Source: CAVPUA01 sp963708805
GTDB lineage: Bacteria; Actinomycetota; Actinomycetes; Mycobacteriales; Jatrophihabitantaceae
Reading direction: 5' to 3'
Length of the DNA stretch: 64,000 nucleotides
Assembly (NCBI GenBank): GCA_963708805.1
Contig: CAVPUA010000003.1
Coordinates: 1,364,001-1,428,000 of the forward strand
Shown: one piece after another, positions 58,156 to 64,000 of the stretch
Layout: the number at the start of each line of letters is the position of its first letter
How positions within the stretch are numbered: position 1 is the first letter of the stretch
Made by a program: the position numbers and the translations under genes
Notes under the pieces: generated by a model
The model's input: the letters and a program-made list of their open reading frames with translations, nothing else
What the model was told of the DNA's origin: nothing
Databases searched by the model: none

Positions 58156-58827
58156 TCAGCTGTAGGCGCGTACCGATCCGGAGTGCGCGACCGTGCTCCG
58201 CAACGACGACGGCACAACGGTCTGTTCGTTCTCGGTGTAGGTCGCTCGCACGAAGGCGGCCAGGTTGGGATGGCCCAGCCGGGTGGCGGCCAGTTCGAGG
58301 GCGTCGATGCACTCGGCGCGGTAGCGCGGCTCGCCGCCCTTGGCCGAGAGCCGCAGTCCCAGATCGGCCATCTCGTCGGCCGCGTTGGCGATCCGCATGA
58401 GCACGAGCAGACGGTCGTGCGCGTCCATCGCGCCCACCGCAGCGGGCAGGGCGGCGATGACGTGCTCGTCCCACGGGTAGCCGTTGTAGTCGTGGACGAT
58501 CTGCTCGGCGGCCGGGCCGATCGCGGCGCGCACGCCTGCGCGGTGTTCTGGGGCGTCCGCGGGTTGGCCATCCGGCCAGGTCGCGTGCTCGTAAGCCGCA
58601 TGGATCGCGCTGGCCGCGATGACGTCGATCGGCACCCGCTCTTCGGCGACGAGCGCCGCGGTGCCGATCAGGTGGCACACGAACGGCTTGCGACTGCCGC
58701 GGTAGTTGTCGGCGAACAGCTCGATCGCCAGGTCGTAGGCCCGCGAGATCGTCAGCAGATCGGCCTCATCGTGACCGAGGCTGATCAATCGCCGATAGAG
58801 CTGAAGATTCGTCTGTGCCCGCTCCAC
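58156..58827 (-). CDS. HD-like domain protein (DUF6817-type)
   Basis: 223 residues from GTG 58827, which follows AAGGGCGG at a good distance (VERAQTNLQLYRRLISLG). A helical HD-type fold with RAYDLAIELFADNYRGSRKP, FVCHLIGTAALVAEERVPID and AASAIHAAYEHATWPDG, where H and H-A replace the canonical HD pair. Uncharacterised. The frame is open further upstream to 58992 but that stretch contains a terminator and lacks family similarity. Convergent with the tRNA. A perfect palindrome TTGCATGCAA (58865-58874) lies about 40 bases upstream. Confidence 0.7.
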   Translation of the reverse strand: MERAQTNLQLYRRLISLGHDEADLLTISRAYDLAIELFADNYRGSRKPFVCHLIGTAALVAEERVPIDVIAASAIHAAYEHATWPDGQPADAPEHRAGVRAAIGPAAEQIVHDYNGYPWDEHVIAALPAAVGAMDAHDRLLVLMRIANAADEMADLGLRLSAKGGEPRYRAECIDALELAATRLGHPNLAAFVRATYTENEQTVVPSSLRSTVAHSGSVRAYS

Positions 58828-58953
58828 CAGAATCCGCCCTTCTGAAGTGGCAACAGCATACGACTTGCATGCAAACACGGAACCGCGCAGCGATCGTGCG
58901 TGCAGCGAAAGGATCTTGACGCGGAGAGCACGAGCCGTCACGCTGAGTGACAG

Positions 58954-58986
58954 AAGCCCGGATCGTTCCCCCGGCGATCCGGGCTT
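58954..58986 (-). terminator. Intrinsic terminator after the HAD gene
   Basis: AAGCCCGGATCG (58954-58965) pairs perfectly with CGATCCGGGCTT (58975-58986), 12-bp stem and nine-base loop, 31 bases past the HAD stop on the reverse strand. No long T-run, but the stem is very stable. Confidence 0.65.
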
Positions 58987-59016
58987 CGCCACCCTTCCGG
59001 GCGCCGCGCGAACGTC

Positions 59017-59751
59017 TCAGACCAGGTCGATGATCTTCAGCAACTCACGGTGGTCGGTGATCGTGAAGTCGGGGACGGTGTCCTGATACGACTTCGCCCC
59101 CTGATCGGAGTCGAACAGGACCGTGCGCAGGCCCGCCTCGCGCGCTCCGTAGATGTCGCGGTGCATGTCGTTGCCGACATAGATCGTGTGCGCCGCGTCC
59201 ACGCCGAGCTGCTGCAGGGCGACCTCGAACAGCCGGCGATCGGGCTTGCGGAAGCCGTGATCGCCCGACACCACCACCGGACCGAAGTAGCCGAGGATCC
59301 CGACCTTGTGCAGCTCGCCGCGCGCCCAGGGGCTCTGCGCGTCGGTGACGATGGCGAGCGGGTAGCGCTCCTTGAGGATGTCGAGCGTCTTGCGCACGTG
59401 CGGGAACAGCCGCAGCCGCCGCCGCGAGATGCCGCGTGTCAACTCGGCCAGCAACAGTGGCAGCTGCTCGATCTCGGCGGCCGGGAGCGCGCGGGTGAAC
59501 TCGGTGGCGTGCTCGTCGACGATGCGCCGCCAGATCGCGACCGCGTCGTACTCCGGATGCTCCTCGGTGCTCGCGGCTTGCTGCTGCTTCAGGTACCCGA
59601 AGTAGAGATCGCGAACGTGGTGGCGCCGAAGATCGATGCCCTTGTAGGTCAGCAGATGCCCGGCCGCGCGGAAGACCTCGTCCGAACCCTCGTCGGTAAG
59701 GATGTCGATCAGGGTTCCGTTCACGTCGTACGCGATGGCCCGTACGTCCAT
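59017..59751 (-). CDS. HAD-family hydrolase with altered motif I (DxN)
   Basis: 244 residues. Haloacid-dehalogenase fold: motif I is AIAYDVNGTLIDIL, so the usual second Asp (D-x-D) is Asn. Motif II T in LAIVTDAQSPWARGELHK, motif III Lys in DHGFRKPDRRLFEVAL, motif IV in TIYVGNDMHRDIYGAREAG. The Asn change could slow phosphatase activity or mark another reaction. It begins one base after the stop of the kinase-like gene (59753-60760), so the two likely act on the same phosphorylated metabolite. Confidence 0.88.
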   Translation of the reverse strand: MDVRAIAYDVNGTLIDILTDEGSDEVFRAAGHLLTYKGIDLRRHHVRDLYFGYLKQQQAASTEEHPEYDAVAIWRRIVDEHATEFTRALPAAEIEQLPLLLAELTRGISRRRLRLFPHVRKTLDILKERYPLAIVTDAQSPWARGELHKVGILGYFGPVVVSGDHGFRKPDRRLFEVALQQLGVDAAHTIYVGNDMHRDIYGAREAGLRTVLFDSDQGAKSYQDTVPDFTITDHRELLKIIDLV

Positions 59752-59752
59752 G

Positions 59753-60760
59753 TCAGGCAGCGCGCAGGAGTCGCTTGGCCTGCCCCACCAGCCGCCCGCC
59801 GTAGTCGGCGTCGATGTAGCCGTTGCGGGCGATACGCAAGAGGTTCAGTCCCATGTAGTAAGGCACACGCGAGCTTATCGACTCGAACGTGCGCTGGCGG
59901 TCGGGGAAATGGCAGCTGTACTCCCACAAGAAGTGCCCGATGAACGCGTCGGCACGCCGGCGGTCGCCGGCCATCATGAACGCGTGCTGCAACTCGCCGG
60001 CGACCCGTCCGACGTCGAACATCCGGTCGCCGCGCTTCATCCGTTCGAGGTCGATCGCCGCGACGTCCAGACCGTGCCCGAACAGGAAGTTGGCCGGCGT
60101 CGCATCCCCGTGCAAGAGGACCGAGCGGTCCTGCCACATCTTCGGACGTTCGCGCCACCGGTCGCCCAGCCAGAGCAGCTCGTCGACATCCCACTGACCG
60201 ATCCGCCCGCGTCGCCGGAGCTTGCCGACCAGCGAGCCCAGGTAGTGGTTGTCGGCGTCGAAGTCGACATCGTGGCCGTTGGCCGTCCGGTTGTGCTGCG
60301 TGGCCAAGAAGTAGGCGAGCGCCCTGAGCCGCCAGAACAGGTGCTCGTCGTCGTGGTGCACGATCGCCCGGTTGATCGCGTGACTGAACTGCTCGCCCGC
60401 GTAGTACTCCATGGCCAGGACGCAGTTGATCTCGCGGGACAGGCCGAGCGGACGGATCACGTGATGCGGTGAACCCACCAGGTCATAGCCCCGCAACGTC
60501 TCGAGACTCTGGTACTCCTGATGGGCGATCGCCTCGGCCCGGTCGCGGTCCCAGCCGTACTTGGGTCCGTAGAACTTGCAGATGATGCGCGCCCGGCTGT
60601 GCTTCTCCTCGTAGGCATAGACCTCGGCGCTGCCGGCCAGGCGGAACACCCTGAAGGCGGGACGGGGCTCGTGGATCCCCATCCGCTCGCGCACGATGCG
60701 GCTCAGGAAATCGTGCAGCGGATCGTCGCCCGGAACGTAGCCGACGAATCGTCCGTTCAT
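59753..60760 (-). CDS. Aminoglycoside-phosphotransferase-fold kinase
   Basis: 335 residues. APH/choline-kinase fold: RIICKFYGPKYGWDRDRAEA for the ATP lysine and C-helix region, SVLLHGDATPANFLFGHGLD (Brenner HGDxxxxN), and VAAIDLERMKRGDRMFDVGR for the metal Asp. Start at ATG 60760 (MNGRFVGYVPGDDPLHDFLS); earlier frame-open sequence is not conserved-looking. Substrate not known; pairing with a HAD phosphatase suggests a small-molecule phosphorylation cycle, not drug resistance. Preceded by a hairpin-rich leader. Confidence 0.8.
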   Translation of the reverse strand: MNGRFVGYVPGDDPLHDFLSRIVRERMGIHEPRPAFRVFRLAGSAEVYAYEEKHSRARIICKFYGPKYGWDRDRAEAIAHQEYQSLETLRGYDLVGSPHHVIRPLGLSREINCVLAMEYYAGEQFSHAINRAIVHHDDEHLFWRLRALAYFLATQHNRTANGHDVDFDADNHYLGSLVGKLRRRGRIGQWDVDELLWLGDRWRERPKMWQDRSVLLHGDATPANFLFGHGLDVAAIDLERMKRGDRMFDVGRVAGELQHAFMMAGDRRRADAFIGHFLWEYSCHFPDRQRTFESISSRVPYYMGLNLLRIARNGYIDADYGGRLVGQAKRLLRAA

Positions 60761-61017
60761 CGGCGATCGCCCCCATCGAACCAGGCAAACGCATCCACGC
60801 CGATGCTTGCGAGTTGCCGGTTGTTTACCGGCCGTTCGCAGGCTAGACGGCTTGCGTTTCACCAATGTGACGGTGAGGGACGACGACCGACGGTGCGGCG
60901 GGCGCGGTTCGCCGACGGTGGCAACCCCCGAAGCCTGCCGGCTAGCGCACCCACCGCACCTAATTGATCAACGCGCGAAGATCATTTTGGTTGCGCTCCC
61001 AACCTATTAGCGAAGGC
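60761..61017 (-). other. Hairpin-rich non-coding leader upstream of the APH-HAD genes
   Basis: 257 bases without a supported gene. On the reverse strand hairpins are GGTTGGG...-type near 61000, TCACC/GGTGA around 60880-60860, and GCCGGT/ACCGGC with a five-base loop at 60815-60831. The last stands about 55 bases before the APH start. AT-rich start (TAATTGATC on the + strand). It may be a regulatory RNA, but I recognise no known riboswitch class. Confidence 0.3.
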
Positions 61018-61653
61018 TTACAGCCCCGATTCGCGCAGGGTGATGTTGAGCCGACCCGAAAGGCCGAGATCGGGCGCCGTGCCGGGTTCGATACGGAGCA
61101 CGCCGTGGTAGGCCAAGCGCGACGGGCCCGAAAACACGAACAGGTCGCCGGACTCGAGGGCGACGTCGGTCCACGGCCGGTTCCGGTTCTCGGTGTTGCC
61201 GAAGCGGAACAGGCCGGTGTCGCCGAGGCTGATCGACACGACCGGGGCGGGTGATCGTTCGTCACGATCCTGGTGCAGTCCCATGCGGGCGTCCCGGTCG
61301 TAGAAGTTGATCAACGCGACGTCCGGCTCGTACGGCTGGTCCAGCCCGGCCGCGCTGATCGCCCGGCGGCCCAGGTCGGCCAGCCACGCCGGCAACGCTT
61401 TGACCGGCGCGCCGTCATCGGCGGTCCTGACGTACTCGTACGGCCGCCAGTGCCAGCCGAGGCAGACCGTGCGCGCCGACATGACGCCGCCACCCACCCG
61501 GGTCGCCCGCATGCCGGCCGGCGGCTTGGCCCACTCGCGGCAGGCGCTCACCAGTCGCCGCTGATCGTCGAGGTCGAGCCAGTTCGGCACATGCACGGCC
61601 CCCGGGACCAGCTCATGCCGGCCCCGGATCGGGTCGTCGAACGGCAAGGTCAT
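61018..61653 (-). CDS. alkB: AlkB-type 2-oxoglutarate/Fe(II) DNA dioxygenase
   Basis: 211 residues, frame intact. Oxidative demethylation of alkylated bases. Iron ligands H and D in ARMGLHQDRDE and a distal His in SGPSRLAYHGVLRI; the 2-oxoglutarate Arg in SGRLNITLRESGL; DVALINFYDRDA before the HxD. The N-terminal nucleotide-recognition lid contains RATRVGGGVMSARTVCLGWH. ATG 61653. It is read away from the APH genes' leader and divergent from the Nif3 operon. Confidence 0.92.
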   Translation of the reverse strand: MTLPFDDPIRGRHELVPGAVHVPNWLDLDDQRRLVSACREWAKPPAGMRATRVGGGVMSARTVCLGWHWRPYEYVRTADDGAPVKALPAWLADLGRRAISAAGLDQPYEPDVALINFYDRDARMGLHQDRDERSPAPVVSISLGDTGLFRFGNTENRNRPWTDVALESGDLFVFSGPSRLAYHGVLRIEPGTAPDLGLSGRLNITLRESGL

Positions 61654-61705
61654 GACGCTCGGCGACGTTACTTCAACCAGCGAGTTCGGTCGAAAAGACG
61701 GGCGG

Positions 61706-61718
61706 TAGCGTGTGGCCG
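61706..61718 (+). promoter_or_regulatory. Candidate -10 giving a leaderless Nif3-operon mRNA
   Basis: TAGCGT at 61706-61711 ends seven bases before GTG 61718, with no Shine-Dalgarno between. This decides for 61718 over the GTG at 61712. No clear -35. Confidence 0.4.
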
Positions 61719-62866
61719 TGCCCCGGCTCCAGGAAGTCCTCGCGGCTCTCGACGAGTGGTACGACCCGCGCTGGGCCGAGTCCTGGGACGCGGTCGGCCT
61801 CGTGTGCGGCGACCCGGCCGAGGCCGTCGAGCGAATCCTGCTGGCCGTCGATGCCGTCCCGGCGACGGTCGACGAGGCGATCGAGCGCGGTGCCCAGTTG
61901 CTGGTCACGCACCACCCGCTGTTGCTGACCGGCGTGCACGGCGTGCCGGCGACCGATCCGAAGGGCGCCCTCGTCCACCGGATGATCCGGCACGGCGTCG
62001 CCCATCTCGTCGCCCACACCAACGCCGACGTCGCCGATCCGGGTGTGTCGGATGCGCTGGCCGGACGGCTGGGCCTGCGCGACGTCAGGCCCCTCGATCC
62101 GCAGACCGAGCCGCTGGACAAACTCGTCGTCTACGTCCCGACGCCGGACACCGACCGGCTGATCGACGCGCTGGCGGTCGCCGGCGCCGGCCGGCTCGGC
62201 GACTACGACCGCTGCGCCTGGACGGTCGAGGGCACCGGCACATTCCGTCCGGGTCCGGGCGCCCAGCCGGCGATCGGGACGAGTGGGCACATCGAGCGAG
62301 TCGTCGAAACGCGCCTCGAGATGATCATCCCGTCCGGACGGCGCGCGGCCGTGGTGGCAGCACTGCGCACGGCGCATCCGTACGAGGAGCCGGCGTTCGA
62401 CGTCCTGCCGATGGCCCCCGTCCCATCCGGCCGGGGCACCGGACGGGTGGGCGAGATCGAGCCGATGCCGTTCGGAGCCTTCGTCGACCATGCCGCAGCC
62501 GTCCTGCCCGCCACCAGTTGGGGCGTGCGCGCCGCGGGCGATCCCGGCCGGGTGGTCAGCCGGATCGCGGTCTGCGGTGGATCCGGCGGTTCGCTCGTTC
62601 CGGACGCCCGCCGGGTGGGCGCCGACGTCCTGCTGACCGCCGACCTGAAGCACCACCCCGCCGTCGAGGCGGTCCTCGAACGTCCGCAGGACGGGTTGGC
62701 GCTCGTCGACGCGGCGCACTGGGCGACCGAGGCCCCGTGGCTCGATCATGTGGCCGCCCGACTCCGAAATCGGTTCGGCACTACCGTTGAGGTCTCGGTG
62801 TCCACCACGGTCACCGATCCGTGGAACCTGCACCAACCGAGCACGAAGGACCTTCGACAAGCGTGA
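61718..62866 (+). CDS. Nif3-like dinuclear metal centre protein (DUF34)
   Basis: About 382 residues. RLQEVLAALDEWYDPRWAES, SWDAVGLVCGDPAEAVERIL, LLVTHHPLLLTGVHGVPATD (metal His pair), VAHTNADVADPGVSDALAGR, IAVCGGSGGSLVPDARRVGA and TADLKHHPAVEAVLERPQDG (second His cluster). Forms a hexameric toroid in relatives; function is uncertain (metal insertase or cyclohydrolase-like). Operon start: overlaps the zinc-ribbon gene by GTGA and corresponds to Rv2230c-Rv2228c. Confidence 0.9.
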   Translation: MPRLQEVLAALDEWYDPRWAESWDAVGLVCGDPAEAVERILLAVDAVPATVDEAIERGAQLLVTHHPLLLTGVHGVPATDPKGALVHRMIRHGVAHLVAHTNADVADPGVSDALAGRLGLRDVRPLDPQTEPLDKLVVYVPTPDTDRLIDALAVAGAGRLGDYDRCAWTVEGTGTFRPGPGAQPAIGTSGHIERVVETRLEMIIPSGRRAAVVAALRTAHPYEEPAFDVLPMAPVPSGRGTGRVGEIEPMPFGAFVDHAAAVLPATSWGVRAAGDPGRVVSRIAVCGGSGGSLVPDARRVGADVLLTADLKHHPAVEAVLERPQDGLALVDAAHWATEAPWLDHVAARLRNRFGTTVEVSVSTTVTDPWNLHQPSTKDLRQA

Positions 62867-63603
62867 ACTCCGATCCTGCCGCGCAGCTGCGGCTCCTCGA
62901 TCTGCAAGCCGTCGACACCACGCTCGCCCAGCTCGACCATCGCCGCCGCACGTTGCCGGAGCTCGCCGCCATCGCTGCGGCCGGGGTTCGGGCCGACTCG
63001 CTGCACAACGAGGTCGTCGACGCCCAGACGCGCGTCGACGATCTCGCCCTCGAACAACGCAAGCTGGAGAACGAGGTCGACACGGTCCGCACCCGCGCCG
63101 GTCGCGACGAGCAGCGGCTGGCCGACGGCGGGCTGCCGTCGAAGGAACTGGAGAGCCTGCAGCACGAGATCACCTCGCTCGCTCGCCGCCAGTCGACCCT
63201 CGAGGACGACCTGCTCGAGATCATGGAGCAGCGCGAGGGCGTCGAGGGCGGGCTGAACGAGCTCACCACGCTGCGTGACGAGGTACTGGCCGAACGAGGC
63301 GGTCTGGAGCAGCGCCGCGACGAGCAGTTCGCCGACATCGACGCCCAGACGGCTGACCGTTCGCGCCAGCGAGCCGAGGTCGCCGCCGAGATCCCGGCCG
63401 ACCTGCTGGCGCTGTACGAGAAGGTCGCGGCCGCCAACGGCGGTGTCGGGGCGGCGATGCTCAAGCAGCGGCGGTGCGAGGGCTGCCATCTGGAGCTGGC
63501 CGGCAACGAGCTGACGGCGGTGCGGGCGGCGGCGCCCGAAACGATCGTGCGCTGCGAGAACTGCCGTCGGATCCTCGTCCGGACCGCCGAGTCGGGGCTC
63601 TGA
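62863..63603 (+). CDS. Coiled-coil C4-type zinc-ribbon protein
   Basis: 246 residues. Long coiled coil (LLDLQAVDTTLAQLDHRRRT through LENEVDTVRTRAGRDEQRLA and beyond), then a zinc ribbon with RCEGCHLELAGNEL and IVRCENCRRILVRTAESG. Rv2229c-like. GTG 62863 overlaps the Nif3 stop. Function unknown; the fold is similar to CdsZ-type proteins. Just upstream of the RNase H gene. Confidence 0.9.
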   Translation: MNSDPAAQLRLLDLQAVDTTLAQLDHRRRTLPELAAIAAAGVRADSLHNEVVDAQTRVDDLALEQRKLENEVDTVRTRAGRDEQRLADGGLPSKELESLQHEITSLARRQSTLEDDLLEIMEQREGVEGGLNELTTLRDEVLAERGGLEQRRDEQFADIDAQTADRSRQRAEVAAEIPADLLALYEKVAAANGGVGAAMLKQRRCEGCHLELAGNELTAVRAAAPETIVRCENCRRILVRTAESGL

Positions 63604-63610
63604 GCGCCCG

Positions 63611-64000
63611 ATGGCCGGTCTCAGGGTCATCGTCGAGGCCGACGGCGGATCGCGCGGGAATCCCGGCCCGGCCGGCTACGGCTCGGTCGTCTTCGACGCC
63701 GTCGACCCATGCCGTCCTGGCCGAGCGGTTCGAGTCGATCGGCATCGACACCAACAACGTCGCCGAGTACCGCGGGCTGATCGCCGGACTGCAGGCCGCT
63801 CAGGAGCTGGGCGCCACCTCGGTCGCCGTGCGGATGGACTCCAAGCTGGTCATCGAGCAGATGTCGGGACGCTGGCAGGTGAAGCACCCGTCGATGCGCC
63901 CGCTCGCCCGTGAGGCGTCGGCGCTGCTGTCGTCCTTCGACGACGTCACGCTCGAATGGATCCCGCGCGAGCTGAACAAGCACGCCGACCGGCTGGCCAA
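63611..64000 (+). CDS. RNase HI domain of a bifunctional RNase H/phosphatase (partial, frame broken)
   Basis: N-terminal RNase H-like domain: MAGLRVIVEADGGSRGNPGP (first Asp), GIDTNNVAEYRGLIAGLQAA (Glu), SVAVRMDSKLVIEQMSGRWQ (Asp), and EWIPRELNKHADRLA (fourth acid region). One inserted base near 63709 changes the frame. In mycobacteria the homolog Rv2228c has a C-terminal histidine-phosphatase (CobC-like) domain; here the window ends before it could appear. Last gene of the Nif3 operon. Confidence 0.88.

Noticed and set aside
59753..60760. Aminoglycoside resistance gene
   Set aside because: The fold is shared by many metabolic kinases; no resistance-specific motif is seen and it is coupled to a HAD hydrolase.
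60761..61017. Cyclic-di-GMP or ydaO-type riboswitch
   Set aside because: AACGCAAGCC on the reverse strand recalls part of the c-di-GMP-I core, but the partner GGCAAACC element and stem order are missing, and ydaO motifs are absent.

Overview
The window is high-G+C DNA with the gene repertoire of an Actinomycetota chromosome. Markers are a mycothiol-dependent formaldehyde dehydrogenase (mscR), coenzyme F420 genes (fbiA and a cofE/fbiB-like gene), a FasR-fabD-fabH-acpP-fabF-accD cluster, homodimeric AceE, the SigE / zinc anti-sigma / HtrA / TatB set, and actinobacterial families of unknown function (DUF3052, DUF3145, DUF4031, TIGR03089). Order and genus cannot be fixed from the sequence. The lack of mycolate genes and the fab layout fit a Frankia/Jatrophihabitans/Streptomyces-like lineage better than a mycobacterium, but that is inference. 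No rRNA, CRISPR array or insertion sequence was seen.

Layout. 0-9 kb: a truncated regulator, a lipoprotein, a reverse operon glyA-cupin-GH13 preceded by a clear ZTP (pfl) riboswitch, a FadE-type acyl-CoA dehydrogenase, a glucose-dehydrogenase-like enzyme and the two subunits of a 3-oxoacid CoA-transferase. 9-15 kb: a multi-pass membrane protein, a YiaA/YiaB protein, a NarL/MacS-type two-component system, a TIGR03089 protein and an LCP cell-wall ligase. 15-31 kb: a surface-polysaccharide locus with rmlB and rmlD (dTDP-rhamnose), a methyltransferase, a Wzm/Wzt ABC exporter with a C-terminal sugar-binding domain, several GT2 and GT4 transferases (one an apparent GT2-GT4 fusion), a PIG-V-like mannosyltransferase, an LPG-synthase-like membrane protein, a rhamnosyltransferase and manB. 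This locus sits inside a neighbourhood (LCP, TIGR03089, rmlD, rhamnosyltransferase, manB, fbiB, fbiA) that is compact in mycobacteria. 31-39 kb: AlkA-like glycosylase, HD protein, serine hydrolase, Nudix, F420 genes, O-methyltransferase and a PLP decarboxylase. 39-42.5 kb: sigE, anti-sigma, htrA and tatB, with a textbook SigE-type promoter. 42.5-43.1 kb: a 576-base non-coding region with helically phased DnaA-box-like repeats, an AT-rich tract, a strong terminator and a long inverted repeat. 43-54 kb: mscR, DUF3145, the fatty-acid synthase cluster and its PucR-type regulator, a PHP protein, a pirin and an aldo/keto reductase. 54-64 kb: aceE, DUF3052, ahpE, tRNA-Val(UAC), an HD protein, a HAD/APH pair, AlkB, and a Nif3 / zinc-ribbon / RNase H operon cut by the window end.

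A pervasive technical feature is single-base indels that break reading frames, often several per kilobase (worst at 17-28, 34-36 and 45-55 kb). They hit essential genes such as aceE, fabD, fabH and accD, while every frame resumes intact afterwards, so they look like uncorrected consensus errors and not gene decay. Coordinates of broken genes span the whole inferred gene, from start codon to the stop of the resumed frame.
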